Source: Lingula anatina (taxonomy: Eukaryota > Brachiopoda > Lingulata > Lingulida > Lingulidae). Taken from it: a stretch of 64,000 nt of DNA. The number at the start of each line of letters is the position of its first letter. The first letter of the stretch is position 1. The position numbers and the translations under genes were made by a program. The stretch spans positions 214,615-278,614 of the forward strand of contig NW_019774781.1 in assembly GCF_001039355.2 (NCBI RefSeq), given 5' to 3'. Under the pieces are notes generated by a model, which worked only from the letters and a program-made list of their open reading frames with translations, did no database searches and was not told the DNA's origin. This document shows, piece after piece, positions 1-19,422 of the stretch.

Positions 1-390
1 ACACACACAACAAGGTTATAATAAAGGCAATCAGTGATTATGTTTTCAATCAACAAGTAATAATTGCATTCATCATTCATGTAAGCCATTTTACTTTGAA
101 AAAACTGTTTATTCTTTACATTCCTTATACTAGTACATTCTGGCATGTTATTGGTATCATAAATTATAAAGTGAAGTATAATCAATGTTCTCTATCTAAA
201 AGAAAGAGGAAAAGTTCACCATGTGAAAAGAATTAATGTAAATATATGTACCCCTCCCCCAACCCAAAATATTGAAATGTGTATAAGGTTAACTTATAAA
301 AAAAAAGGGGGGATAGAGAAAATGAATGGGTTCTAATACTATACAGAAGTGCATACATTTTAACCCATATAACATTAATTTAAATTGTTT
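1..390. other. Noncoding flank, probable ANKRD42 3' UTR
   Basis: AT-rich sequence with no convincing coding region. On the minus strand it would lie downstream of the ANKRD42 stop, and TTTATT at about 108-113 (AATAAA on the minus strand) is a candidate poly(A) signal. No other structure is seen. Confidence 0.35.
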
Positions 391-8650
<8,260 letters not shown>

Positions 8651-8919
8651 CTTGACGGTAAAAGTATTTGTTACCGGAAGCTAGATGGCTGTCTCGCACC
8701 AATTATTTTGCACTATTCACATTCGACAAAAAACCATTACAAAATTTTGTTAAGTAATTGTAAATTTGAATGTTGGTGTATTAAGAGAAATACTGTTCAA
8801 AAATATAATTTTTACATTTAGAAACATCGGTTAGCTAAAGGAGAAAAAGACTTATGATTTAGACAGCGCGGACCTTATTGTGTTTACGTGACCTTCACCT
8901 TGCGACCACATGTTGAAAA
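8651..8919. promoter_or_regulatory. Shared ANKRD42/NUFIP1 divergent promoter
   Basis: Only 269 bp separate the ANKRD42 ATG (minus) from the NUFIP1 ATG (plus). No intervening gene fits, so both 5' UTRs and start sites must lie here. No clear TATA box is seen, as is usual for housekeeping bidirectional promoters. That it drives both genes is inferred from spacing. Confidence 0.65.
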
Positions 8920-9239
8920 ATGTTCCAACAACACAGAGGAAGCTTCCATCCGAATCAGCGAGGATTTCCCGGTCCAAGACCTCCGAATTTTGGCAGTGGG
9001 CCTCCAAGACACCATGGACCTCCCCCACATATACGGCCACCGCCGGGAATTGGGTTTGAAGAGTTTGGGCCAGGGGGACCAATGCCTCCTCGTTTCTCAG
9101 GTCCTGGACGTGGGGTGGACTTCCCCGGACGCGGAATGCCTCCTTATAGGCTCAGGGGTGGAAGATTTCATGGAAACAGGGGCGGATTTCGAGGTCGAGG
9201 AGGGAATTTCCGAGGAGGATCGCATCCGGTAAATAACAT

Positions 9240-9275
<36 letters not shown>

Positions 9276-12200
9276 TTTACTTTGCCCCTACCCCCAAGCT
9301 TTTGAAAAAAAAAAAATAAATAAAATGAAGAATTAATCGGTTTATTGTCTCAGGGCATAACTCTGAGCTGATTTATGGGCTACTTCAATGGTTGATTAAA
9401 AATCAATATAATACTTTTGTACTTGATACTTTTGCACGTGAAACCTTTTAATCTGTTAATTGGGCATAAGCATAAGACTTAAAGGGATAATAACTCTTCA
9501 TTTTGGTCAAAAAATGAATTTTCCTGGAGTAAACAACAATTTTCCCATACTTACCAATGGTTAATGAATCCATTTTTACATTCAAAGTTAGTCCCTGTTT
9601 TTTTCTAAAAAGTTTGGTTTTTTGTTAAAATCTCTTAAGAGATTATAACAAAGTACAGCCATCAATGGGAGTCACGTGATCTGAAGACAAGCTCAGATAT
9701 CAGAATAATAGCTTTAACTGCCATTTTTGTGGTAAAACAGAATATATATAATTATATTTCTATGAGTTGTTCACAATGTTTTTATTGTGAAATAAAGATA
9801 TCATACGAAGAGTTATTATCCCTTTAAGTAAAATTAAGTTCGAGAAATTTCGGGTATGATCCCAACACCCCGTCAGATTACAGAATATATATATATATGT
9901 ATATATATTTTTTTTTTTTGTTCAGAAAAAGATCAAAGTGGACAAGAGAGACTTGCCAGAAAACAACAAATTTTACTGTGATGCCTGTGATAGGGGGTTT
10001 AAGACAGACGACAAGTTTAAAGAACATGTGGATGGACATCAGAAAGTGAGTAAAAATTATAATTATTGGTGTCACTTTAAATTAAGAGCCTACTTTCCTA
10101 CATGAAGCCAACACATTTTTCAGAATTTTTGAATAAATTCTAGATATAACTACTTAGACATGGGTTTTGGAAATGTATTTAGTTTTGTTTGCATTAAGTG
10201 AGATTAACTTAGTAAATATTAATATTTTTGTTATTTTGTCTGAAATTCAAACATGTAAGTAATTAACACAATTTTTTCTTTCTAAGTGTCATTATGATGG
10301 ATGTTCCTACATAGCGGCTCCCAAACTTGTGAAGTTACACATAGATCTGGTGAGTTAGAATTGATTAATTCATCACTTTAGGGAAACTCCACATAAATTA
10401 AGTAAATTAGAATTAAAAGATATCAGGTGCATAAGTTAGGAGGACATAATTATAATTAAATATTTTTGTAGAAAATGGATTTACACATCTTCGTGATGTA
10501 TAATCAGAGCATTTGCCAACCTGAAGTACTAAAGTAAGCCAGAGACCAATCATCTTCTAGTTAGTTACTGTTGAAGCCCAACTTTGAAATAACAGTTTTC
10601 ACGAATTAGTTTGAAATATGTGACAGAAATATATTTTCATTATCTAAAGTATTTAAAGTCTATATTGAATTATAAATGTTTTAAATATTTTTTAATCTGC
10701 TGTCTATGTTACAGCAACACAGAACTGGCATGGCCAAAAAAATTTGGAGTTTAGAATCAGAGGAAGACATAAAGAAATGGAAAGAAGAGAGAAGAAAGTG
10801 AGAGACAGTTTTAAAGAACTTCTAAGAATAGGAAAATTTTCAAAAAATTATTTTTCTTATTTAATACTGATTTATTTTTCCAAATGGTTTGCTACTCACA
10901 TAGATTGTTTTTATATATACTGTTGAGAAGAAAATATTGAAAACAAAGCAGTAACACTGAGGATGTTTTAAATTGAAGCATTTTTTTCTTTCAGAAATTT
11001 TCCAACTGCCAGTAATATTGCTAAAAAGCAGGCAGAGCTACAGGAGAGGAGAGAAAGGGGAGAAGTCTTGGAAACAAAACAGTTTGGGTAAGATTTCATG
11101 AGAGAATAGAAAGAGGGGAGGTCATAGGGGAAAAAACAGAATATCCAAAGCAAAATTGAACAAATTTACAAAAATGTCACTGACCTAGCTTCAACTTTAC
11201 TGTAGACATTGAAAATTTTACAGACTGTATTTTTGTTATAATTTTCAGGCGAATGAACAGGCGGGGTAGAGGAAGAGGTCGCGGTGGTCATGATAGAAGA
11301 CATGGACACAAGCGGCAGTGGCGTCAGACTCCCAGTCAGTTTCAGAATGATGGTATCCAAGCTGAGGATGAGAAGGGAGCAAAGCATATACGTTTAGAGG
11401 AGGTAATTTTTTTTTTTGTTTTGTTTTGTTTTGTATTTTATTTTTGCTATATGTAAAAGAGTCAGATTTAACATCAACAAGGTCAAATTTTGATTCATAT
11501 TTTGATGATCGTTTAATTGTATCTTTCTAGAAATTGGTGTGACAGAAAAATATATTCTGATATAGTTACTGAATTATCTAATGAGTTAATTTTTCAATAA
11601 AATTAACTATTTAATTAAACTAATAAAAATTTATTGCTATACAAGGCATTCATAATTCTTATAATAAAAATTATTAAAGAATTATCATCTTTCGCGTCCT
11701 AAAATTTCTGAATGATTTTCATGTTCAGCCTACCTCAAAGCGAGAAGAGGTAAAAGTACGAGATCCCACCATAGACCCTCTGGCCTACGTGCTGGAGGAT
11801 GCCTCTGGTAAGGGAAAATTCATTATTTTAATACTTCAGGACTAATTTTAATCATATCTTTTTAATAATATAATTAGTCACCTAGCATTTAGCACTTATG
11901 AAATTAATAAATTGAAATTAAATTATCAAATTGAACATCACTTCACTTTCAAAAGCTTGAGAAAAGAAAACTATTTGGCATGAAGCCAAGATGTTTCTAT
12001 CACTTATTGCTGTGACAGTCTTGAAGGGATAAAAAATGTCTTACAGGTAAAATAACAAAAATGTATCTTTAGAAGCAATTTACCTTTTTATCGCCATTAT
12101 ACAGAACAAAAAAAAAATGAAAAAAAAAATTCACAATTTAAAAAAGTCATGTTGTATTCCAGACTCAGACTCGCCTCCCACAGAGGTCCCCCTGCACACA

Positions 12201-12350
12201 GGCAAGACAGCCCTGCCCTCCACTTCTCTAGCAGGAGGCTTGGGCTCTCTGGCCGCCTCTTATGGAGATGTTAGTGACAGCGAGGAGGAGGAAAAGAAAG
12301 GTGAGAAAACAAAATTATATATTTGCACACAAGCATGCAAGTGCATGCAT

Positions 12351-12390
<40 letters not shown>

Positions 12391-13438
12391 CCATATCAGC
12401 ATACATGCAGTTGTATTTGCATTAACATGCACAAATATGAAAGGCATATACCCATGAATTTACACACTTTGCTGAAGAATCACAAGCTAGCATATAAACC
12501 AGTTTCATAGAAATATACTTTAATTCTAGAACTTGATATGGAAAGCTATTCAAACTTAAATTTTTTGTCATTGAAATGTCTCTCTTTTTGTTCGTATTTT
12601 GGTATATTATTTGCTTGGAATTCAATCTTTATGATTTTTTCTGTTATATTTAAGTAGTGGAATTATAGGAGTAATTATGAAGATAGAATTATACATTGCT
12701 TTATTCGCTGTTACAATTCTATGCGCTTTATTAAAAATGTACTGCAGACTTGAAAACTTTGACTTTCTTAAATGTTGTCTTGTTTTAAAAGCAAAGTATA
12801 AGTGTGACATAAAAAAATAAGACAAAAAGATATCTTGCTATAAAACCTGCACCAAACTTTGAATTATTTACTTTCATGATGTATTTATTGAAAACCTAAT
12901 CTCACTTACAGAAGACATTAAATCTGATAAAAAACCGAGTGCAATAAAGAATAATGGTGCTACAAACAAAGGACACCCTAACCACCTAAGACCAAGGAGG
13001 AAAAGAAAAAGAGAGGCATTCGAACTTCCTAAAAAAGCCACCCTTTTAGAAAAGGTATAGTGATCTTTATTATATTGTGAGTTATTGCACTAAGAATTTA
13101 GTTTGACTGAGATGCTTGATCACCAATTTGGTTTGTTATACTTAGTTATAGTATAAACCATGATCTTTCATTAAGTTCCCACCTCTGTCTTTATAGAACA
13201 AAAGAAAAAAAGACTAAAACATATTATGATACTCATATTGATATGTATTTTTTACTTTTTTCAGCTTTTGGCTAATGAGATCCGACACGAAAGGAATGTG
13301 ATATTACAATGTGTTCGCTATGTGGTCAGAAACAACTTCTTCAAAGAGAGGTCTTCAGAGAAGTCTTCTTCAGAGACTGATAAAATATCTGACATTGTAA
13401 ACACACCTAACTTGTACAATGATGACGTGTGGGAATGA
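8920..13438 (+). CDS. NUFIP1: NUFIP1-like snoRNP assembly factor
   Basis: NUFIP1 is a nuclear RNA-binding protein that, with R2TP and ZNHIT3, helps assemble box C/D snoRNPs; it was first found as an FMRP partner. Ten exons: 8920-9228, 9926-10045, 10287-10349, 10715-10797, 10995-11087, 11249-11402, 11729-11807, 12163-12300, 12912-13054, 13265-13438. All are GT/AG and phases match, giving 451 aa. Residues 1-103 are Gly/Pro/Arg-rich with RGG-like repeats. A C2H2 finger uses Cys121, Cys124, His137 and His141; a second, CHYDGC-type, spans about 144-166. The NUFIP signature follows (IKKWKEERRKNFPT), then an RG-rich patch (RRGRGRGRGG) and an acidic SDSEEEE segment. The C-terminus has the conserved LLANEIRHERNVILQCVRY. 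ATG 8920 is chosen because it opens this frame; the ATG at 8910 is in another frame. Poly(A) candidates lie near 13472 and 13644. Confidence 0.95.
9239..9275. repeat. (ATTT)n microsatellite
   Basis: A tetranucleotide run ten bases into NUFIP1 intron 1, immediately after the GTAAAT donor. Confidence 0.95.
12350..12388. repeat. (AC)n microsatellite
   Basis: A dinucleotide run in the NUFIP1 intron between exons 8 and 9. Confidence 0.95.
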
Positions 13439-15500
13439 AAGTGATAGCAAGGGTCTTTCTGACTGGACTTTTAATAAAGAAAATTCTGTCTTACAGTTGA
13501 CCTAACTGTTCTTTGAAAGAACTGTAATTGTAACATTTGAGTTCTAAATACAGCTGATGAAAAGATGAACAATGGACTCCTTCACTCAAAATCACCATAT
13601 GTGTAATCTTTGCTGACAGAAGTTAATCAAAATATTCTTTAAATAAAAAGGTTTTTAAAGCAGTAATAAGTCGTTCAAAGACATTTGTTTCATTAATAAA
13701 ATTTGACCATAAATTGGTGCAGCAATCTCAAAACTCCTTTTGAAGATAAAATCATAAATTTATTCAGGCACATATTTTTCTGTTATCTTCTTCATTTTCT
13801 TCTTCGTTTGGCCCTCCGAAAATAATGGTGATGGGATCACTCGATTTCAATGTTATGTAACATTACAATATTAAATAACAGCATCTATAATATGTATAAA
13901 TGACTACATATTCATAGGTCTGTTATTTCATTGCTCTTTCTTCGCTCTTGATATTCGAGCAGATACCGGTAAATCTAGCTGCGGATGGTTATTCAAGTGC
14001 GTTGCTTGGTGAGAAAGGCGGAAGAAAGGAAAAGAAAGGAATCTTCAAACAAGGCGAAACTTTATCCTTCAAGCCAATTTAATTCTCCGGTATATTCTTT
14101 GAATCGGATAAGGTGGTGAACGAGATAAAGCCAACCTCGTCTTTATTGTTCCTTCATGAGGCGGTTACCGTGATAAATCGGTCCTTTCAAAAGCCAATTA
14201 CTTTATACGACCGGGGTCAGTACAATGAAATTGACTCTCCTCTAATGTCCCTTTACGAGCCTGTTAACTCAAAAACTAGAAAGATTCAATCAAATCGTTT
14301 GCGTCTTGCGATGGCAGACGACAATGGAGAAGAGCAGACGACAATGGTGCGCGAGAAAAGGTATTCTTCACGCAGCAATAAGTTGCCGGTGATTAAGTCA
14401 TTAATTTTGCCCTCACACAGCCACCGGCGTAGCTGCACTTGGTGACAAACATCTTTTCCGTGTTCTTACTCTAAGTTCAATTTCATTGAAATGTTTTTCA
14501 CTGAATGATATATTACTTTTATTTTACGTTTCACTTAAAGTTCACTTTCATTGAAATATTTTTCACTAATATGGGGTGTCGTACATTCTACTTGTCGATG
14601 CCAGACTTCTAGCGGTTACGAGTTTACAGTGGCGTGTGACAAATTGTCCTCTCTGCTCCCCCCCCCCCCCCCCCCTCCTCCAAACACGCACATTGCAGAC
14701 ACTCACATCAGAGGAGGATTTAGGCCGTCTTCTGGGTCTTTGGAAGACGGTCAGATTTTCAAGTTTACTTTGACAGGTATCTATTTTTTGTCGGAACGGT
14801 CAGAAATGGAGGATGGTAACAAAGATAATTTGGAAGACTGTCAGAAAATATCTCTGGATCCGCCCCTACACATAAAACTTTACCCAAGACGTTACAGTAT
14901 ATTTCAGAGTCGAGCTATGTTAGATAAAGTTACACCTTATTGTGCACATATTATGTCGCAAAACCCTGCAATTTGCTAGTAAAAACATATTAAAAATAAC
15001 AAAATCTGATAATAAGTAGTACGTTTAATACATCACATAATTTTAATTGGCCTAGCAATTCTTTATATTCTCATATTTGTATACGTTTGAATCTTTTGAA
15101 TGTGAAAGAAAATGATACTTTACCCCAGTATGCTATGGCTCAATGTACATGTGCTGTAGTAATGAAATTCCTATTATGTTATAATTGGTATACTAGCCCC
15201 ATTACCAGCGTTGTGTCAACATTAAAAATGGTGACAAGAAAGCCACCGTTTAAATATGGGCAAAGCTTACAAATAATATTTAAAAAAAAGTGACATTCAT
15301 GTGTCAGACACGCTTCAATAGTTCTAAATGCAATAACGCTTCCGCATGCAATTGCAATAATATTAGTTCTGATTGAATTTAACTTTTTATCTATAAGGCC
15401 AGCCAAAAGCTTGAGTCGAGGCAAAACGCTCAGCTGTGTCGTTAGATCTGATCCATTTGAGGGTAGCGGAAACGCACCCTTGCAACTTACCAACACAGTA
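13439..15500. other. NUFIP1 3' UTR and intergenic DNA
   Basis: The first 200-250 bp, with AATAAA motifs near 13472 and 13644, are the likely NUFIP1 3' UTR. The rest has no recognisable gene. Open frames at 14113-14445 and 14551-14979 match no family I know and lack splice-consistent neighbours. A poly(C) run lies at about 14660-14676. Confidence 0.5.
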
Positions 15501-15505
15501 TAAGG

Positions 15506-15712
15506 GCGCATCCCCATAGATTTTAGATCGATCTATCCTCGTGGGGAGTCTCACTAGATTACTGTCAAATAATCCGGCTTAAATGTCCGTCCCGCCTACT
15601 ACAAGCTGTAAGGGGGTAATTAACTTTCGTGCCCGCTCGGCTGACAGCTATTTAGCGTGAACACCCAGGGAGTTAGGTCGATCTAGTTGGATCGATCTAA
15701 TCTCTGGGAATG
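15506..15712. mobile_element. Possible foldback (MITE-like) element
   Basis: Two imperfect hairpins lie 150 bp apart. The first (about 15510-15545) has TCCCC/GGGGA ends around a TAGATCGATCTA palindrome. The second (about 15664-15710) pairs CCCAGGGAGTTAGG with the complement of CTAATCTCTGGG, also around GATCGATC. The outer arms of the two hairpins resemble each other in opposite orientation, so they could be the ends of a small non-autonomous element. No target-site duplication was identified. Confidence 0.35.
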
Positions 15713-15974
15713 GGGTCTAAGAAAGTAAAAGAACACACAGTATGAAAAAGGTCTACGCATGCGACTAGTATCCGTGAAATTTTGACCTCAGCTGTATCAA
15801 CCAGGTTTTTGCAACCGGTCAGTCAGTTTTGAGCTTTTTTGGTGGACATACAGGACATATTGTACATCTTTGCCAAACATGGTTAAACTGCGAATTATTC
15901 GCTCTAAAGCGAGAAAAAAAAACCAAATGATGCGTCCTTAAACTTTTAAGTAAGTGATATTATCTCGGGGGCGG

Positions 15975-16361
15975 GCTCATTGCGTCACGTGCGTGCGCAC
16001 GTATTAAATGCTATAGGTCCTCTCTGAGCAATTCACTCTCTTATTACAGCAAGGTGTGTTTGAGAAGGCTGTACTTTGCTAACAAACGTGAAAGGAGCAC
16101 TTGCAGTGACTGAACGATTGATATCGAGTAACCAGACTCTCAGACAGACCTAAGTCCACTGGCCGCGTCACGTACGCTCGTGCTAATACAACGTTTAATT
16201 GTTAAAGTGCAAAGCAAACGGAACAACTCACCGTTATACGGGGTATAGTGTGGGTGTCGTAGTAGAAGCGAGGAAGTGTTGGACTCGTTCACGCACGCAC
16301 GACAACAGCGCCAACCCCTGGGGTATATACGACCGCTGGGAGGGCTAGCACCATTTGTACG
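15975..16361 (+). promoter_or_regulatory. GALNT promoter and 5' UTR, copy A
   Basis: A GC-rich patch holds a CACGTG E-box inside GCGTCACGTGCGTGCGCACG (15981-16000), followed at 16002-16009 by TATTAAAT, a weak TATA-like element. About 350 bp further on is the ATG at 16362. Copy B has the same order at 18330-18361. Transcription start is not visible; the assignment rests on position and motif order. Confidence 0.45.
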
Positions 16362-16380
16362 ATGGCTGGTGTTGCAACAG
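16362..16380 (+). CDS. GALNT first coding exon, copy A
   Basis: ATGGCTGGTGTTGCAACAG encodes MAGVAT plus one base, then a GTAAG donor. Phase 1 matches the large exon at 22960. Identical to 18829-18847 in copy B; only one of the two can be the allele belonging to the downstream exon in this assembly. Confidence 0.7.
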
Positions 16381-16515
16381 GTAAGACCTTTTGTGTTCCA
16401 TAAGAGTATCGCCTTTCAGCATAATTGTGGGATTTTTTCTTAATGTTTTATAAAGGATTTCATTAGTTTTGTAGACGATTCATTAATTTTTAATTAGTTT
16501 TTTATTATATGTGCA

Positions 16516-16518
16516 CAC

Positions 16519-16552
<34 letters not shown>
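16516..16552. repeat. (CT)n microsatellite
   Basis: A pyrimidine dinucleotide tract in GALNT intron 1, copy A. The longer counterpart is at 18985-19030. Confidence 0.95.
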
Positions 16553-16553
<1 letters not shown>

Positions 16554-18371
16554 GTGTCGTTAGTGTGTTCGATGAGAGGGGGTCCCTGTCACCGGAGACG
16601 CATTCAACGATGGAATCTGAGATCGAAAGCCTCTGCAACATTCATTACTTCCTGGTCGATATGCATACTGTCTGGTAAAGTACAAAAAAGTCGCTCGGGA
16701 TATTTGCATTGCATTACACTCTAGTTTTCATTGCGTTCCATCTTTGTTAACACATGCACAGCCATGACATGTGGCGCAATGTAGAGAGTTACTGTTGCGA
16801 GTGACTCATGCAGAAATACTTGAGTTGGTGTTAGCTGGTGTTAAACAGTGTTTACCATATTAATATTTGATGTATTTTTGAGGGTGTCTTTGAAATGTAT
16901 ATTGACAGGAGGAAAATGTAAAGAGAGAGAGAGAGAGAGAGAGAAAATGAGTTTCACATGACAACGATGAAAAGACAATATTACACACTCTCAAAGGAAC
17001 CCCTCACTATCAAAACCCGTTTCATACCAAGAGCTACTTATTTAATATTTATATAATGTTCTCAAAACCGGTTTACCCTTCGATCAGATTTGGTCTACAA
17101 TTAACCTGCCGGGTAAGAAAGTCGGTCGACATGGGCTTGAATCGCGGGAAATCTGTTTTATTTGTGTACTCTTAGGCCTCTATTCTAATTTAATACCCGT
17201 TACGTTCACCGTATGTTATTCAAAAGTATCGGTTTGGGCCGAATAAAGGGTACGTTTGAATAAGCAAGAACATACTATAATGCTTCGTAAATTCTTTGCA
17301 ATATAATTTCAATGGCCAAAATAAATGACCCACATGTTTTGTGCTTGCCTTCGTTGTATTAAATTTTCTTTTATCTTAGGTTAAATGTGCTATTGTGTTT
17401 GATTTCATAGACAGAAAACGTGCCCCTCGTTCGTACGAGTTTGTATGCGATGAAAGCAAAGTATAGCGATATTGAATAACAAAATTTCAAGGGTGCGTTA
17501 TAGACATTATATAACGGGCAATTTTCGCTAAGTTGTCAAATATTTTGACAGTTCTGGCACTGGTTGGAGGACCGATCTGTGACCGCCTGCTGACCATCGG
17601 AGTTAACCTGTGGGAGAACAGGTCATAATCTGGGAATATATTCGTTATACATTAATATAGGATATAAATGAATGAAAGGTATTATAAATAGATAAATATT
17701 TTCTTATGAATTCTTTTGCATATTGACAGATATTCCACCAGGGCAAATAGCCCGTTTTCAGGCTGTTAAATTTAACACTAGCTAACGTGGGTGTTGTTTA
17801 ATTTCCATACATCCTTTTCAGTAAGTACAGCTATAGATATATTAACAATTATACTAATAACAACGTAGTGTTATCCACTCAAAGTTACACCGATAATAAT
17901 TCTTCAAACCACAGCTATTTCCCCTCCAGTATTTCAGCCTAAGGCCAACAAGACATCTCAAAAGGGGGATGAAGTCACAGATGTAACCTCTCACTTTTAA
18001 CACGCCTTTTCCAATTGGCGTGGAATTGTTACTTTTTTTATTCATTTTTATTCATTGTNCTATGGAAATGGGGTGTAAGAAAGTAAAAGAACACACAGTA
18101 TGAAAAAGGTCTACGCATGCGACTAGTATCCGTGAAATTTTGACCTCAACTGTATCAACCAGGGATTTGCAACCGATCAGTCAGTTTTGAGTTTTTTTTA
18201 GTGGACATTGTATATCTTTGCCAAACATTGTTAAAATCGTCTGCAAATTATTCGCTCTAAAGCTAGAGAAAAAGCCAAATGATGCGTCCTAAAATTTTTA
18301 AGTAAGTGATATTATCTCGGGGGCGGGCTCATTGCGTCACGTGCGTGCGCACGTATTAAATGCTATAGGTC

Positions 18372-18496
18372 CTCTCTGAGGGGGCCGTAGCAATAGTCCG
18401 AAGGTTCAATAGTCCGAAGGTTCATTGGTCCGAATATTCACTATAGAACCTTCGGACCAATGAACCTTCGGACTATCGAGACGCCCCCTCTCTGAG
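18372..18496. mobile_element. Foldback MITE inserted in GALNT promoter copy B
   Basis: An insertion of 107 bp (18381-18487) is present in copy B and absent from the otherwise identical copy A. It is flanked by a 9-bp direct repeat CTCTCTGAG (18372-18380 and 18488-18496) that occurs once in copy A: a textbook target-site duplication. The ends are inverted (GGGGCCGT against ACGCCCC). The interior is a long palindrome built from ATAGTCCGAAGGTTCA and ATTGGTCCGAA units. No coding capacity. A 9-bp duplication fits Mutator-like elements, but an 8-10 bp reading is possible, so the superfamily is open. It lies about 20 bp downstream of the TATA-like element. Confidence 0.88.
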
Positions 18497-18828
18497 CAAT
18501 TCACTCTCTTATTACAGCGAGGTGTATTTGAGAAGGCTGCACTTTGCTAACAAACGTGAGGGGAGCACTTGCAGTGATCGAACGATTAATATCAAGTAAC
18601 CAGACTCTCAGACAGACCCAAGTCCACTCGTCGCGTCACGTACGCTCATGCTAGTACAATGTTTAATTGTTAAAGTGCACAGCAAACCGAACAACTCACC
18701 GTTATACGGGGTATAGTGTGGGTGTCGTAGTAGAAGCGAGGAAGTGTCGGACTCGTTCACGCACGCACGACAACAGCGCCAACCCCTGGGGTATTCACGA
18801 CCGCTGGAGAGCTAGCACCATTTGTACG

Positions 18829-18985
18829 ATGGCTGGTGTTGCAACAGGTAAGACCTTTTGTGTTCCATAAGAGTATCGCCTTTCAGCATAATTGTGGGAT
18901 TTTTTCTTAATGTTTTATAAAGGATTTCATTAGTTTTGTAGACGATTCATTAATTTTTAATTAGTTTTTTATTATATGTGCACAC

Positions 18986-19033
<48 letters not shown>

Positions 19034-19380
19034 TCGTTAGTGTGTTCGATGAGAGGGGGTCCCTGTCACCGGAGACGCATTCAACGATGGAATCTTTGCA
19101 ACATTCATTACTTCCTGGTCGATATGCATACTGTCTGGTAAAGTACAAAAAAGTCGATCGGGATATTTGCATTGCATTACTCTCTAGTTTTCATTGCGTT
19201 CCATCTTTGTTAACACATGCACAGCCATGACATGTGGCGCAATGTGGAGAGTTACTGTTGCGAGTGACTCATGCAGAAATACTTGAGTTGGTGTTAGCTG
19301 GTGTTAAACAGTGTTTACCATATTAATATTTGATGTATTTTTGAGGGTGTCTTTGAAATGTATGTTGACAGGAGGAGAAT

Positions 19381-19422
<42 letters not shown>

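Larger units (their letters stand above)
15707..18058 (+). repeat. Copy A of duplicated GALNT promoter block
   Basis: About 2.35 kb nearly identical to 18060-20530. It contains the presumed promoter, the 19-nt first coding exon (16362-16380) and the start of intron 1 with CT and GA microsatellites. It ends at the N at 18059. Copy A lacks the 107-bp palindromic insertion found in copy B and lacks or gains several short segments. Probably an unmerged haplotype. Confidence 0.9.

Noticed and set aside
9878-10075. Minus-strand open frame over NUFIP1 exon 2
   Set aside because: A shadow of the coding exon on the plus strand.
14113-14979. Open frames of 110 and 142 codons upstream of the GALNT gene
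   Set aside because: No recognisable motif, one runs through a poly(C) tract, and there are no consistent splice sites or family resemblance.
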